The position numbers and the translations under genes were made by a program. A stretch of DNA of 64,000 bases from Nocardia sp. NBC_00508 (GTDB taxonomy: Bacteria; Actinomycetota; Actinomycetes; Mycobacteriales; Mycobacteriaceae). Positions 27,172-37,199 of the stretch are shown here, piece after piece (the first letter of the stretch is position 1; the number at the start of each line of letters is the position of its first letter). The stretch covers positions 3,596,001-3,660,000 of the forward strand of contig NZ_CP107852.1 of assembly GCF_036346875.1 (NCBI RefSeq), in the 5' to 3' direction. Under the pieces are notes generated by a model, which was not told the origin of the DNA, searched no databases, and was given only the letters and a program-made list of their open reading frames with translations.

Positions 27172-28641
27172 GTGGCTGACCCCCAGGGATTCCTGAAGCA
27201 CACTTCTCGGGAGCTGCCGAAGCGGCGGCCGGTGCCGCTGCGCCTGATGGACTGGAAAGAGGTCTATGAGGAGAACTTCTCCCACCAGACCCTGCAGACC
27301 CAGGCCAGCCGGTGCATGGACTGCGGTATCCCTTTCTGCCACAACGGCTGCCCGCTGGGGAACCTGATTCCCGAGTGGAACGACCTGGTCCACAAGGACC
27401 GCTGGCGGGAAGGCATCGACCGGCTGCACGCGACCAACAACTTCCCGGAGTTCACCGGGCGGTTGTGCCCGGCGCCGTGCGAGGCGTCCTGCGTGCTCGG
27501 CATCAACCAGGATCCGGTCACGATCAAGCAGGTCGAGGTCGAGATCATCGAGAACGCCTTCGACGAGGGCTGGGTGACCCCGGTCTACCCGACCCGCATC
27601 ACCGGCAAGAAGGTCGCCGTCGTCGGTTCCGGTCCGGCCGGTCTGGCCGCGGCGCAGCAGCTGACCCGCGCCGGGCACACCGTGACGGTGTTCGAGCGGG
27701 CCGACCGCATCGGCGGTCTGCTGCGCTATGGCATCCCGGAATTCAAGATGGAGAAGCGGTTCATCGACCGCCGCCTCGCGCAGATGGAGGCCGAGGGCAC
27801 CGTCTTCAAGACCGGCGTGAACGTGGGCGTCGACATCACCGCCGAGCAGCTGCGCGAGCAGTTCGACGCGATCGTGCTTGCCGGTGGCGCCACCGTGGCC
27901 CGTGACCTGCCGATCCCCGGTCGCGACCTGGACGGCATCCACCAGGCGATGGAGTTCCTGCCGTGGGCCAACCGGGTGCAGCTCGGCGACGACGTCACCG
28001 ACGCCGACGGCCTGCCGCCCCTCCACGCGAAGGGCAAGAAGGTCGTCATCATCGGCGGTGGCGACACCGGCGCCGACTGCCTCGGCACCTCGCACCGCCA
28101 GGGCGCGGCCAGCGTGCACCAGTTCGAGATCATGCCGCGTCCGCCGGAGGAGCGGGCCGCCTCGACCCCGTGGCCGACCTACCCGCTGATGTACCGGGTT
28201 TCCTCGGCGCACGAGGAGGGCGGCGAACGGGTGTTCTCGGTGAACACCGAGCGCTTCGTGGGCGCGGACGGCAAGGTGACCGGCCTGGACGCGCACGAGG
28301 TCACGATGGTCAACGGACGCTTCGAGAAGGTCGAAGGCACCGAATTCACGCTCGAGGCCGACCTGGTGCTGCTGGCCATGGGCTTCGTCGGTCCCGAGAA
28401 GCCGGGCCTGCTCTCCGGTCTCGGCGTCGGCTACGACCAGCGCGGCAATGTGCAGCGCGACAAGAACTGGGCGACCAACGTTCCCGGCGTCTTCGTCGCG
28501 GGTGACATGGGTCGCGGCCAGTCGCTCATCGTCTGGGCCATCGCCGAAGGCCGCGCCGCGGCCGCCGGTGTCGACCGGTACCTGGAAGGCGAGACTGCCC
28601 TTCCGGCGCCGATCACCCCCACCATGGTGGCCCAGCGCTAG
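27172..28641 (+). CDS. gltD: glutamate synthase small subunit
   Basis: 489 residues from the GTG that reads M-A-D-P-Q-G-F-L-K-H, which matches the usual N-terminus of mycobacterial GltD; an in-frame GTG 21 bases upstream (27151) is an alternative with a nearer GAGG. The N-terminal cysteine motifs C-M-D-C-G-I-P-F-C-x(3)-C-P and C-P-A-P-C-E-A-S-C bind two 4Fe-4S clusters. FAD (G-S-G-P-A-G-L-A-A-A) and NADPH (I-G-G-G-D-T-G-A-D-C) sites are intact. It passes electrons from NADPH to GltB. It forms the gltBD operon with a 56-base gap. Confidence 0.95.
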   Translation: MADPQGFLKHTSRELPKRRPVPLRLMDWKEVYEENFSHQTLQTQASRCMDCGIPFCHNGCPLGNLIPEWNDLVHKDRWREGIDRLHATNNFPEFTGRLCPAPCEASCVLGINQDPVTIKQVEVEIIENAFDEGWVTPVYPTRITGKKVAVVGSGPAGLAAAQQLTRAGHTVTVFERADRIGGLLRYGIPEFKMEKRFIDRRLAQMEAEGTVFKTGVNVGVDITAEQLREQFDAIVLAGGATVARDLPIPGRDLDGIHQAMEFLPWANRVQLGDDVTDADGLPPLHAKGKKVVIIGGGDTGADCLGTSHRQGAASVHQFEIMPRPPEERAASTPWPTYPLMYRVSSAHEEGGERVFSVNTERFVGADGKVTGLDAHEVTMVNGRFEKVEGTEFTLEADLVLLAMGFVGPEKPGLLSGLGVGYDQRGNVQRDKNWATNVPGVFVAGDMGRGQSLIVWAIAEGRAAAAGVDRYLEGETALPAPITPTMVAQR

Positions 28642-28666
28642 ATCCCCTCTTACCGGAGCGGAACCG

Positions 28667-28701
28667 AAGGCGCCTGTGGACGACTCGTCCACAGGCGCCT
28701 T
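28667..28701 (+). terminator. gltBD terminator hairpin
   Basis: A perfect 15-bp stem (AAGGCGCCTGTGGAC at 28667-28681, complement at 28687-28701) with loop GACTC follows the gltD stop by 25 bases. No clear T-run follows, as is common in high-GC actinobacteria. The rest of the gap to 28983 shows no gene and should contain the cutinase promoter. Confidence 0.8.
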
Positions 28702-28983
28702 CTCGCGATCGATCGGCCTTTCCGCGCGCACACCTTTTCCCGCACCCGTTCGCCCCAGTGTCGGAAATCCGACACACTACGGGTTTCGAATGGCATTGCG
28801 GCGGTTGTGGCTTTATTGTGATCTCCGGAGAGACGCTGATCTTGAGATGTGGTTGTCCGTGCACGTCCTGACCGGTTGGGTGGCATGTGTTCACTCAGCG
28901 TGCACTGGAACGACATCCGATGAGTTCAGCATTGACGCGGCAACTCGGCGGGAAGTTCGACGAGGGCAAAGGTTTGGAGCGGT

Positions 28984-29883
28984 ATGCAGTGGAAGAAGGT
29001 CGTCGCGGCTCTCGGCGCGTCCGCGACGGTGATGTCCGGCTTGGTTTTCGGCAGCGGGTCGGCGAGCGCGGCCCCCGGTTGCCCGAGCCTGTACGTGGTG
29101 GCGATCCCGGGTACCTGGGAGACCGGACACGAGAAGACGCCGCAGCCCGGCATGCTGTCCGGTGTCACTCGCGGTCTGCCGTCCTCCGCGGAGGTCGACT
29201 ATGTGACGTATGCCGCGACCGCCTTCCCTTGGGAGGGTGAGGTTTACGGCAACTCGAAGAAAGAGGCGGTCGACAACGCGCGGGGTCTGATCGCGGGCAT
29301 GGCGCAGCGCTGTGGCGCGACCAGGATCGCGCTCGTCGGCTACAGCCAGGGTGCGGACGCCGCCGGTGACCTCGCGGCCGAGATCGGCACCGGTCTCAGC
29401 GTCGTGGCGCCCGATCGTATCGCCGGCGTCGGCCTGATCTCCGATCCGCGCCGTTCGCCGACCGACGTCCAGGTCGGTCCGGTCGCTCCTGGCGCGGGCG
29501 CCGGTGGCCCCCGGGTCGGCGGCTTCGGCTGGGTCAGCGACCGCACGCGCACCATCTGCGCGGTCGACGACCTCTACTGCGCGACCGCGAGCGACGACTT
29601 CGTCACGCGGTTCGCCGGATTCCTCGCCCAGGCGTCGGATGCCAACCCTGCCAACCTCTGGCGCTACCAGATCGAGGCGGGCAACATCATCGGTGACCTG
29701 ATGGCCTTCGGCGGAGTCCCGACCCTGCAGGCGCAGTTGACCGACTCGGCCAACGAGCAGCGGGCCAAGGACCTCGAGCGCTTCTACAAGTCGCAGGCCC
29801 ACACGGTGTACGGCAACTACTCGGTGGGCGGCGGCCAGACCGCCATCTCCTGGATGCGCAACTGGCTCGCGGGCATGGCCTGA
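28984..29883 (+). CDS. secreted cutinase-family serine esterase
   Basis: A 299-residue protein. Residues 1-30 are a signal peptide ending A-S-A-A. The alpha/beta-hydrolase cutinase core follows, with the nucleophile Ser121 in G-Y-S-Q-G, the acid Asp in C-A-V-D-D-L-Y-C (194 or 195, between two Cys that pair in cutinases), and His272 in A-H-T-V-Y-G. All three triad members are therefore present. Two further cysteines (33 and 110) match the conserved N-terminal disulfide. Expected to hydrolyse lipid or polyester esters outside the cell. The gene is monocistronic and ends at a strong terminator. Confidence 0.9.
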   Translation: MQWKKVVAALGASATVMSGLVFGSGSASAAPGCPSLYVVAIPGTWETGHEKTPQPGMLSGVTRGLPSSAEVDYVTYAATAFPWEGEVYGNSKKEAVDNARGLIAGMAQRCGATRIALVGYSQGADAAGDLAAEIGTGLSVVAPDRIAGVGLISDPRRSPTDVQVGPVAPGAGAGGPRVGGFGWVSDRTRTICAVDDLYCATASDDFVTRFAGFLAQASDANPANLWRYQIEAGNIIGDLMAFGGVPTLQAQLTDSANEQRAKDLERFYKSQAHTVYGNYSVGGGQTAISWMRNWLAGMA

Positions 29884-29900
29884 GCCATCGCCACAACCAC

Positions 29901-29941
29901 AAGGCCCACCTCCGGACTCTCGGAGGTGGGCCTTCGGTTTT
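29901..29941 (+). terminator. rho-independent terminator after the cutinase gene
   Basis: A 14-bp perfect stem (AAGGCCCACCTCCG at 29901-29914, complement at 29921-29934) with a 6-base loop is followed by CGGTTTT. It begins 18 bases after the cutinase stop, and 18 bases separate it from the converging gene ending at 29959. Confidence 0.85.
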
Positions 29942-29958
29942 CCCGGACGCCAGCCGGG

Positions 29959-30270
29959 CTAGCTCGAACCGGTCGGCGGCAAGAACTGCTGGAACTGCCG
30001 CGGCGGCGGGGCATCGCGCCGCAGGTGGAGACCCGGGCCGGGGCACGGGCCGTCGTGCCTTTCATACCTTTCGAAGTGACGGGGCCGATTGATATCGATG
30101 CCCTGCTCCGGTCCGTCCACAACTAGGACGTGGATCCCATCGGTCGGCGCGGCCGGTGTTTCGGCGGACGCGGTCGCGGCGAGAGCAACGAGCGGGACGG
30201 CGATCAGCGCGCCCGCCACGGCCACCCGAGTGAGACGCCGCAGCGGAGTAGCGGTTTTGGAGAACGACAC
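29959..30270 (-). CDS. small secreted protein of unknown function
   Basis: A 103-residue protein; the GTG at 30270 is preceded by AAAGGAA at a good distance. Residues 1-33 form a classic signal peptide (R-R-L-T-R then a hydrophobic core, ending T-A-S-A). The mature part of about 70 residues is polar, with D-G-I-H-V-L-V-V-D-G-P, several His and Arg, and a Pro-rich end. I recognise no family. It converges on the cutinase gene across a shared terminator region. Confidence 0.65.
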   Translation of the reverse strand: MSFSKTATPLRRLTRVAVAGALIAVPLVALAATASAETPAAPTDGIHVLVVDGPEQGIDINRPRHFERYERHDGPCPGPGLHLRRDAPPPRQFQQFLPPTGSS

Positions 30271-30383
30271 GGAATTCCTTTCTCTCGAACCGTGAGCCAC
30301 TGTGCGAGTAGCTCACCGGTCCCATCGAAGATTCCGTCACTGGGACACCGGTGCGATGGCCCTGGCAATCGGCTGTGAATGAC

Positions 30384-31001
30384 TCAGGTTCGCGTTGCGA
30401 TGTTGCGCGGCAAGAGATCCCACACATGCCCGTTCTCGTTGACCGTCGCCGCTGTGCGGCGTCCGCTGCGGGAGAACAGAATCCGGGTGATCGAGCAGTA
30501 GTCGATAGGGAAGGTCAGCGGCCGTTCCAGTCCCAGGATCTCTTGCAGCGTCACATTGATCACCCCGCCGTGCGCGAACACGATCATGGTGTCGCCCGGG
30601 TCGGCGGCAGCGACAATGTCGGAGAGGGCCGCGCGCACCCTGGCTTTGAAGGCATCCCCATCGACCTGCAAGGGGAAATCCCCCGCCTTGATTCGCTCGT
30701 AGGCGTCCCGGAATTCGATCTTGGCTTCCTCGATCGGGATATAGGTGGGCAGATCGCGATCGTATTCGGCGAGGTCGTCGACGATCTCCACGTCGAGACC
30801 GAGTTTCGCGGCGGCAGGCGCCGCCGTTTCCAGCGCCCTGCGCTGCGGGCTGCTCACCACCCGGGAGATCCGGTGATGCCCGAGCGCCGCAGGCACCCGC
30901 TCGGCCTGCTCCAGCCCCACCGGCGCCAACTCCGGGTCCGCGGGTCCCACGGAGTTCGATATCCGGACCGGTTGAGCGTGGCGAACAAGGATCAACTGCA
31001 C
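30384..31001 (-). CDS. histidine phosphatase (phosphoglycerate mutase-like) family protein
   Basis: 205 residues from the GTG at 31001 (an in-frame ATG at 31019 is the alternative). The catalytic R-H motif is in L-I-L-V-R-H-A-Q at the N-terminus, with S-S-P-Q-R-R-A-L-E-T-A near residue 50 and the second His in V-F-A-H-G-G-V near 140. The substrate cannot be named from sequence; members dephosphorylate sugars, nucleotides or small metabolites. It is separated from the HxlR gene by 113 bases on the same strand. Confidence 0.85.
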   Translation of the reverse strand: MQLILVRHAQPVRISNSVGPADPELAPVGLEQAERVPAALGHHRISRVVSSPQRRALETAAPAAAKLGLDVEIVDDLAEYDRDLPTYIPIEEAKIEFRDAYERIKAGDFPLQVDGDAFKARVRAALSDIVAAADPGDTMIVFAHGGVINVTLQEILGLERPLTFPIDYCSITRILFSRSGRRTAATVNENGHVWDLLPRNIATRT

Positions 31002-31114
31002 ACGCCCACTCTGCCGCATCACCGCGACCGGCTCCATCCGGCCCCTACGTCGGGCCAGAGGCGTTCGACATCGACGTCGACCTCACCGAGATCGACCGAC
31101 TCTGAGTAGGGCTA

Positions 31115-31816
31115 CTAGGTTCGATTCGCCGAGCACTCCGGTGGGGGCTGGAAGAAGTCGGTGAATTGTTCGGCGGCGGTGAGGTCGCCGGTGATCTGCA
31201 TCGCGCCCATGGTGACCGCTTCACGCAGGGAGTGTCTGTCGAAGACGACCGCGACGAAGGCAGGGACGCTCGCGTGGATGGCAATAGAGGCGTTGCCTGC
31301 GCCACGGCTCACCGTGAGGACGCCGTCGGCTACCACGGCGTGGAATTCGTCCGTCCCGGAATCGGGTCCGGTGAGGTAGAGGTCGTACTCGGCGTTTACG
31401 CCCTCGGCGGCTTCCGCATGGAAGAACGTGCGCAGCGAGACGACCAGTGCGTCGGTGCTCATGTCCGAGCAGCGGTAGGCGTTGCGGGCGCGGGCGCCCC
31501 AGCGGCTCAGCGCCAGCACCACCGTGTCCAGTTCCTTGCCCCACTCGGTGAGGTCGTAGACCGCCGTGCTCACCGGCGGCGGCAGCTTGCGTTTGTGTAC
31601 CACCCCGGCCTGCGCGAGTTCATCGAGGCGCTGGGACAGCACATTGGGGCTGATCGCTGGCAATCCGGTGCGCAGATCGGTGAAGCGCTTGGGTCCGAGC
31701 AGTAGTTCGCGCACCACGAGCAGGGTCCAGCGCTCGCCGACCAGGTCCAGTGCACGGGCTGTGCCGCAGGCGTCGTGATAGCTGCGTTTGCTGCGATGCT
31801 CGGGGGCTACCGTCAT
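31115..31816 (-). CDS. HxlR-family regulator with C-terminal SCP2-like domain
   Basis: A 233-residue protein. A winged-helix HxlR domain spans residues 10-105, with Cys17 in D-A-C-G-T-A-R-A-L-D and R-W-T-L-L-V-V-R-E-L-L-L-G-P-K-R-F-type core motifs. The remaining 115 residues resemble an SCP2-type lipid-binding fold (A-V-V-A-D-G-V-L-T-V), giving a possible hydrophobic ligand sensor. It is divergent from an MFS efflux gene with 105 bases between starts, and is the likely local regulator of that pump. Confidence 0.85.
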   Translation of the reverse strand: MTVAPEHRSKRSYHDACGTARALDLVGERWTLLVVRELLLGPKRFTDLRTGLPAISPNVLSQRLDELAQAGVVHKRKLPPPVSTAVYDLTEWGKELDTVVLALSRWGARARNAYRCSDMSTDALVVSLRTFFHAEAAEGVNAEYDLYLTGPDSGTDEFHAVVADGVLTVSRGAGNASIAIHASVPAFVAVVFDRHSLREAVTMGAMQITGDLTAAEQFTDFFQPPPECSANRT

Positions 31817-31841
31817 GGCTACATCATATCAGTCGATACTT

Positions 31842-31860
31842 CAACTGAATTAATTAGTTG
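31842..31860. promoter_or_regulatory. candidate HxlR operator
   Basis: CAACTGAATTAATTAGTTG lies between the divergent HxlR and MFS genes. It has 5-bp inverted arms (CAACT/AGTTG) around an AT-rich centre and sits in an AT-rich block unusual for this genome. It is the best palindrome in the gap and therefore the best candidate for HxlR binding. Confidence 0.55.
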
Positions 31861-31921
31861 TCTTTTAGGACTAATCGTTGATAGCGTGCCACCGTAACGA
31901 TCGTTTGGGTGGAAGGCGCAC

Positions 31922-33439
31922 GTGGTGGCTGAAGCAAGAGAACGACCAAAACAGGCGGGCGGGGCTGGAGTGTCGGACCGCCGCGCCTGGCTCGCGCTGT
32001 ACGTACTGTGTGGCGGAATGTTGATGATCGTGCTCGACGCCACGATCGTGAACGTTGCGCTCGCGGACATCCAGCAGGATCTCGGCTTCACCGCCGCCGG
32101 TCTGGCCTGGGTGGTGAACGGGTACCTGATCTCCTTCGGCGGGCTGCTGATGCTGGCCGGCCGGCTCGGTGACCTGATCGGCCGCCGCACGATGTTCCTG
32201 TCCGGGCTGGTGCTGTTCACCCTCGCCTCGGTGCTGTGCGGCCTCGCGATCAACGAGGTGACCTTGATCGCGGCCCGCTTCCTGCAGGGCATCGGCGGCG
32301 CGATGACTTCGGCGGTCATCCTGGGCATGATCTTCGCGATGTTCCCGGATCCGAGGGATCAGGCGAAGGCGATCGGCCGCTACGCCTTCGTCGCATCGGC
32401 GGGCGGCGCCATCGGCCTGCTGCTCGGCGGCGTGCTCACCGCGCTGGACTGGCGGCTGATCTTCCTGGTCAACCTGCCGATCGGCATCGGTGTCGGTGTG
32501 GGCGCGATGAAGATCCTGGACAAGGATCAGGGCGCGGGGCTGAAGGACGGCGCCGACATTCCGGGTGCGGTGCTGATCACCTCGGCGCTGATGCTCGGCG
32601 TGTACACGATCGTCAAACCGGCGGCCGAGTACAGCTGGACCGACCCGGTCACGCTGGGGCTCGGTGCCGCATCGCTGCTGCTGCTCGCCGGATTCGTGTT
32701 CCGGGAGGCGACGGCCCGCACCCCGCTGATGCCGCTGCGGATCTTCCGTTCGCGGAATCTCTCCGGCGCCAACGTGATCCAGGTACTCACCGTGGCGGGC
32801 ATGTTCGGCATGTTCTTCATGGGCTCGCTGTACCTGAAGCAGGTGCTCGGCTACGAGCCGATGCAACTGGGTCTGGCGTTCTTCCCGGTGGCGGCGATCA
32901 TGGGTGTGCTGTCGGTGCGGTACTCCGAGCATCTGGTGATGCGGTTCGGTGCGCGCACGGTACTGATCCCCGGCCTGTCACTGATCCTGGCCGCGCTGCT
33001 GTGGCTGACCCAGGCACCAGTGGACGGTAACTACTGGCTGCACATCTTCGGCCCGATGGTGCTGTTCGGCACGGGCGCCGGCCTGGCGTTCCCCGCGCTG
33101 ATGAACCTGGCGATGTCGGGTGTGGAGCCGCAGGAGGCCGGCTTGGCCTCGGGACTGGCCAACACCACCATGCAGGTCGGTGGCGCGCTTGGCCTCGCGG
33201 TGCTGGCTACTTTGTCGGCGAGTCGGTCCGAGCACCTGCTGGAACAGGGAACTTCGGTTCCCAACGCGTTGACCAGCGGATTCCAGCTCGCGTTCTGGAT
33301 CGGCGCCGCGCTGGTGGTCGCCGCACTGGCGGCCGCGGTCGTGGTGTTGAAGTCGGTACCGCCGAGCGCGGGCGGCGCCGAGTTCGACGACGAACTCCGG
33401 CTGGAGGCGGAGGTGGCCGCCGAGCGCACGGCGCTGTAG
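31922..33439 (+). CDS. DHA2-family (14-TM) MFS efflux transporter
   Basis: A 505-residue protein with tandem GTG codons at 31922 and 31925 as possible starts. Helix 1 carries V-L-D-A-T-I-V-N-V-A-L (motif D1), the 2-3 loop G-R-L-G-D-L-I-G-R-R, and helix 4 R-F-L-Q-G-I-G-G-A. About 14 hydrophobic segments are visible. The C-terminal 30 residues are cytoplasmic and acidic. It is probably a proton-driven drug exporter under control of the divergent HxlR protein. It differs clearly from the other DHA2 pump at 17.3 kb, so the two are separate systems. Confidence 0.9.
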   Translation: MVAEARERPKQAGGAGVSDRRAWLALYVLCGGMLMIVLDATIVNVALADIQQDLGFTAAGLAWVVNGYLISFGGLLMLAGRLGDLIGRRTMFLSGLVLFTLASVLCGLAINEVTLIAARFLQGIGGAMTSAVILGMIFAMFPDPRDQAKAIGRYAFVASAGGAIGLLLGGVLTALDWRLIFLVNLPIGIGVGVGAMKILDKDQGAGLKDGADIPGAVLITSALMLGVYTIVKPAAEYSWTDPVTLGLGAASLLLLAGFVFREATARTPLMPLRIFRSRNLSGANVIQVLTVAGMFGMFFMGSLYLKQVLGYEPMQLGLAFFPVAAIMGVLSVRYSEHLVMRFGARTVLIPGLSLILAALLWLTQAPVDGNYWLHIFGPMVLFGTGAGLAFPALMNLAMSGVEPQEAGLASGLANTTMQVGGALGLAVLATLSASRSEHLLEQGTSVPNALTSGFQLAFWIGAALVVAALAAAVVVLKSVPPSAGGAEFDDELRLEAEVAAERTAL

Positions 33440-33470
33440 CACCACGCCTCGGACGAGCACCACGCCACGA

Positions 33471-33507
33471 CGACGGCCCGGTTCGCCTCGCGCGAGCCGG
33501 GCCGTCG
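33471..33507. terminator. bidirectional terminator hairpin
   Basis: An 11-bp perfect stem (CGACGGCCCGG at 33471-33481, complement at 33497-33507) with a 15-base loop lies between the converging MFS gene (stop 33439) and the small membrane gene (stop 33518). Confidence 0.65.
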
Positions 33508-33517
33508 GCGTCTGCCG

Positions 33518-33730
33518 CTACGTGTTCTTCTTGCGCTTGGACAACAGATAGATGCCGCCGATGATCAACGCCACGACCAGCAGGCAGCAAATCGCGCCGA
33601 CGATCAACCCGCCCTTGCTGCTCTTCTTCTTTTTGGCGGCGAGTTCGGTCGCCGAACCCATCCAGACGTCCGGGCTCGCCCACACGGAGTGGTCCAGCAG
33701 ACTCGCGTTGGCCAGCAGGTCAAGGTACAT
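33518..33730 (-). CDS. small single-pass membrane protein
   Basis: A 70-residue protein whose ATG at 33730 is preceded by AAGGGG. It has a soluble N-terminal part of about 35 residues, a basic K-K-K-K-S-S-K stretch, one hydrophobic helix (about residues 41-63, with two Cys) and a basic tail S-K-R-K-K-N-T. I do not recognise a family. It lies 100 bases upstream of lysX on the opposite side of the lysX stop, that is, downstream of lysX in transcription. Confidence 0.65.
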   Translation of the reverse strand: MYLDLLANASLLDHSVWASPDVWMGSATELAAKKKKSSKGGLIVGAICCLLVVALIIGGIYLLSKRKKNT

Positions 33731-33830
33731 TTCGCAACCCCTTACGGTGTATCGGCCTCCTCCCGGAGCCGAATGTCCAAGGGTAGCCGTCCGATTCGTT
33801 CGATGAGAACCTATCCCGGGGCAGACTCGG

Positions 33831-36800
33831 TCAACGCGGTTTCACCAGCGGGAACGCGAGCGTCTCGCGAATGCTGCGTCCGGTGATCAGCATGACGATC
33901 CGGTCGACGCCCATCCCGAGCCCGCCGGTCGGCGGCATCGCGTGTTCCAGCGCCTGGAGGAAGTCCTCGTCGAGCTCCATCGCTTCCGGATCGCCGCCCG
34001 CCGCGAGCAGCGATTGCTCGGTGAGCCTGCGCCGCTGCTCCACCGGATCGGTGAGTTCGCTGTAGGCGGTGCCGAGTTCGACGCCCCACGCGACCAGGTC
34101 CCAGCGCTCGGTGACGCCGGGGATACTGCGATGCTGCCTGGTCAGCGGGGACACCGAGGTCGGGAAGTCTATGTAGAACGTCGGTTCCTCGGTGCGGGAC
34201 TCGACCAAGTGCTCGTACATCTCCAGGACCACCTGGCCGGCGTCCCAGCCGTGCTGATACGGCACGTCGGCCTTGTCGCACAGCTGGCGCAGTTCCTCGA
34301 CCCCGGTCTCCGGCGTGATCACGGTGCCGATCGCTTCGGATACCGCACCGTGCACCGTCATCACCCGCCAGTCACCGGAGATGTCCACTTCCTCGAACGT
34401 GCCGTTTCCGTTGGGGCGCAACGCCACCATCGCACCGTTGGCCGCGATCGCGGCGTTCTGGATCAGCCGACGGCACAGGTGCATCATGCGCTCGTAGTCG
34501 CTGTGCGCTTCGTACGCCTCCAAAATGGTGAATTCGGGGTTGTGGCTGAAGTCGACGCCCTCGTTGCGGAAGGTCCGCCCGATCTCGAACACCTTCTCCA
34601 TACCGCCGACGCACAACCGTTTCAGGTACAGCTCGGGCGCGATGCGCAAGTACAGGTCGAGGTCGTAGGCGTTGATGTGGGTGATGAACGGCGTCGCGTT
34701 GGCGCCGCCGTGCACCCGTTGCAGGATCGGTGTCTCCATCTCCAGGTATCCCCAGGAGTCCAATGAGTCCCGCAGCGAGCGCACCACCGCACTGCGCTTG
34801 GCCAGCACCTCGCGTATCTCGGTGTTGATCGCCATGTCGACGTAGCGCTGCCGCACCCTGGCCTCGGGATCGGACAGGCCTTTCCACTTGTCCGGCAAGG
34901 GATGCAGGCATTTGCCCAGCATCCGCCAGTCCACCGCGAGCAGCGACAGCTCACCGCGCCTGCTGTGCCCGATCTGGCCGCTCACCTCGATCAGGTCGCC
35001 GAGATCGAAGAACTCGCCGAACTCGGCGCTGCGTTCGGCGCCGACCCGGTCACGATCGATGACCAGTTGGATGTCGTCGGTCCAGTCGCGGACCACCGCG
35101 AAGATCACACCGCCGTAGTCGCGTATCCGCAGCAGCCTGCCGCAGACCCGGACCGTGGTTCCGCGCGGGGAACGCCGCGCTTCGGCGACCGTATGCGTCG
35201 GCGGGTACGCGACCGGATAGGGATCGATGCCGGAATCGGCAAGGCGTGCAAGCTTGTCCATGCGCACGCGGACCTGCTCGGGCCTGCGCGGAAGCTCCTC
35301 CTCGGCCGGAATCTCGGGGATCTCCGGGGGGCTGCCGTCGGCGTGCAGGCCCGTCACCGTCGCGGGCACCGCGGTGTGCACGCCGGTGTGTGCCACGGTC
35401 TCGGTCTCCTTGCCGAGCCGTGGGAGGAAGCCTTCGGCCAGCGCGCTGGCCACCGCGACTCGGGGCAGCTGCCTGCGCTCTTCGAACAGGAAGAACCGGG
35501 GCGCCCAGTGCGGCTGGTACTTGACGTTGGACCGGTACAGCGCTTCCAGCTGCCACCAGCGCGAGAAGAACACCAGCACGCCGCGCCACAAGCGCAGCAC
35601 GGGACCGGCGCCGATCCGCCCACCCTCTTCGAACACCGAGCGGAACACCGCGAAATTCAATGACACCTTGGTGATGCCGTACTGCTCGGAGTTCAGTGCG
35701 AGCTGCGTGATCATCAGCTCCATCACGCCATTGGGGCCTTGCGGATCGCGGCGCATCAGTTCGAGTGAGACGCCGGTGCGGCCCCATGGAACCAGCGACA
35801 GCATGCCGAGCACCCGATCCTGCGGGTTGACCGCCTCGACCAGCAGGCAATCGCCGTCCAGTGGATCGCCCAATCGGCCGAGGGCCATGGAGAACCCGCG
35901 CTCGGTCTCGGTGTCGCGCCAGCCGTCCGCGCGGGCGATGATCAGGGGGAACTCCTCGGCGGGGATATCGCGATGCCGGCGAATGCGCACCGCGACGCCG
36001 TGCTTGCGGAGCCGGTTCGCGGCCTGGCGCACCGGCTTCATTTCCGGCCCCGCGAGCGAGAAGTTCCTGGTGTCCAGAATTGCCTCGTCGCCGAGGCGCA
36101 GCACGGACAGGCCGGCGCGTCGATATGCCGTCGCGCCCAGTTCGCTCGCGCCCATCACCGCGGGGGCCCAACCGAATCGGTCCGCCAAGCGCAGCCAGGC
36201 ATCGATCGCCTGCGGCCAGGCCCCCCTGATTCCGATCGGGTCGCCGCTGGCCAGGCAGACGCCCAGCTCCACCCGATAGGTCACGGCCGCCTTGCCGCTC
36301 GGTGCGAACACGACCGCCTTGTCCCGGCGGGTGCCGAAATAGCCGAGCGAATCCTCCACATCCGAGCGCTCCAGCAGCCCGCGGATCGCCGACTCGTCGG
36401 TCCCGGTCATCGCGTTGGCAGAACGCTGCGAGCGCAGCAGGATGATCACGGCGGCCAGCAGCGCGACGGCGCCGAACAAGCCGAGCAGGAAATTGACGAA
36501 CGGCGGCGGATGACCGTCGAAGTGCTCGTTTTCGGCCAGCACCGCCGCGGTCACCCGGTATAACGCCCACGCCGGTCGCTGCACGCCCGGCGGCAGGCTG
36601 CCAGGGAACAACTCCACCAGCCCCCAGCCGAGCAGCGCGCCGACGGCCAAGCCGCCGACCAGCACGCCGAGCGCCTTCCACCCCGCGCCCCGGCGCACCT
36701 TGGTGTAGAACTCCGGCCATGCCGCGATGAGCACGCCGATCACCGCGAGGTGCACCACCATGGCCACCAGCGCGTTGATATCGCCTTCTCCGGTGAAGGT

Positions 36801-37151
36801 GGCGATATTGCCCGCCGTATAGAGCAGGAGATAACCGACCAGCAACCACCAGGCGATTCGTTTACGGCTGGCGATCGCGCCCGCCGTCAATCCGACGACC
36901 AGCGCCCACATCAAATTGGTGTCCGGCGCGTCGAAGTAATGGTCGTCGATGTAGCGGCGCGGTACCTGGGTCACGAAACGCAGTCCGGGCGAAAGGCTCC
37001 AGAGGAAGCACAGCACCGCGAACACACCGAGTACCGATCCCGCGATATGCGGCACTTCCGAAAGTCGTCCGTGCCCGCGGTGCGGGACCGGCGGCGTTCT
37101 ATCCGGGGGCGGTTCGGTATCGATGTGTTGCTGGGCTTGCGTGGATGTCAC
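33831..37151 (-). CDS. lysX: bifunctional lysylphosphatidylglycerol synthase / lysyl-tRNA synthetase
   Basis: A 1106-residue protein (GTG 37151). Residues about 35-260 hold an N-terminal membrane region with six or seven helices. Residues about 265-570 are the MprF-like aminoacyl-transferase domain (DUF2156). After a linker, residues about 660-1105 form a full class II lysyl-tRNA synthetase with OB fold and catalytic core ([11 protein letters not shown] motif 2, and the closing G-L-G-M-G-V-D-R motif 3). It charges lysine and transfers it to phosphatidylglycerol, making the envelope less negative, which protects against cationic peptides. This fused form is typical of mycobacteria and relatives. 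Confidence 0.95.
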   Translation of the reverse strand: MTSTQAQQHIDTEPPPDRTPPVPHRGHGRLSEVPHIAGSVLGVFAVLCFLWSLSPGLRFVTQVPRRYIDDHYFDAPDTNLMWALVVGLTAGAIASRKRIAWWLLVGYLLLYTAGNIATFTGEGDINALVAMVVHLAVIGVLIAAWPEFYTKVRRGAGWKALGVLVGGLAVGALLGWGLVELFPGSLPPGVQRPAWALYRVTAAVLAENEHFDGHPPPFVNFLLGLFGAVALLAAVIILLRSQRSANAMTGTDESAIRGLLERSDVEDSLGYFGTRRDKAVVFAPSGKAAVTYRVELGVCLASGDPIGIRGAWPQAIDAWLRLADRFGWAPAVMGASELGATAYRRAGLSVLRLGDEAILDTRNFSLAGPEMKPVRQAANRLRKHGVAVRIRRHRDIPAEEFPLIIARADGWRDTETERGFSMALGRLGDPLDGDCLLVEAVNPQDRVLGMLSLVPWGRTGVSLELMRRDPQGPNGVMELMITQLALNSEQYGITKVSLNFAVFRSVFEEGGRIGAGPVLRLWRGVLVFFSRWWQLEALYRSNVKYQPHWAPRFFLFEERRQLPRVAVASALAEGFLPRLGKETETVAHTGVHTAVPATVTGLHADGSPPEIPEIPAEEELPRRPEQVRVRMDKLARLADSGIDPYPVAYPPTHTVAEARRSPRGTTVRVCGRLLRIRDYGGVIFAVVRDWTDDIQLVIDRDRVGAERSAEFGEFFDLGDLIEVSGQIGHSRRGELSLLAVDWRMLGKCLHPLPDKWKGLSDPEARVRQRYVDMAINTEIREVLAKRSAVVRSLRDSLDSWGYLEMETPILQRVHGGANATPFITHINAYDLDLYLRIAPELYLKRLCVGGMEKVFEIGRTFRNEGVDFSHNPEFTILEAYEAHSDYERMMHLCRRLIQNAAIAANGAMVALRPNGNGTFEEVDISGDWRVMTVHGAVSEAIGTVITPETGVEELRQLCDKADVPYQHGWDAGQVVLEMYEHLVESRTEEPTFYIDFPTSVSPLTRQHRSIPGVTERWDLVAWGVELGTAYSELTDPVEQRRRLTEQSLLAAGGDPEAMELDEDFLQALEHAMPPTGGLGMGVDRIVMLITGRSIRETLAFPLVKPR

Positions 37152-37199
37152 GGAACCAGTGTGTACGCAGCTGTGTCGGATTTGCCACGCCTGCGGCGC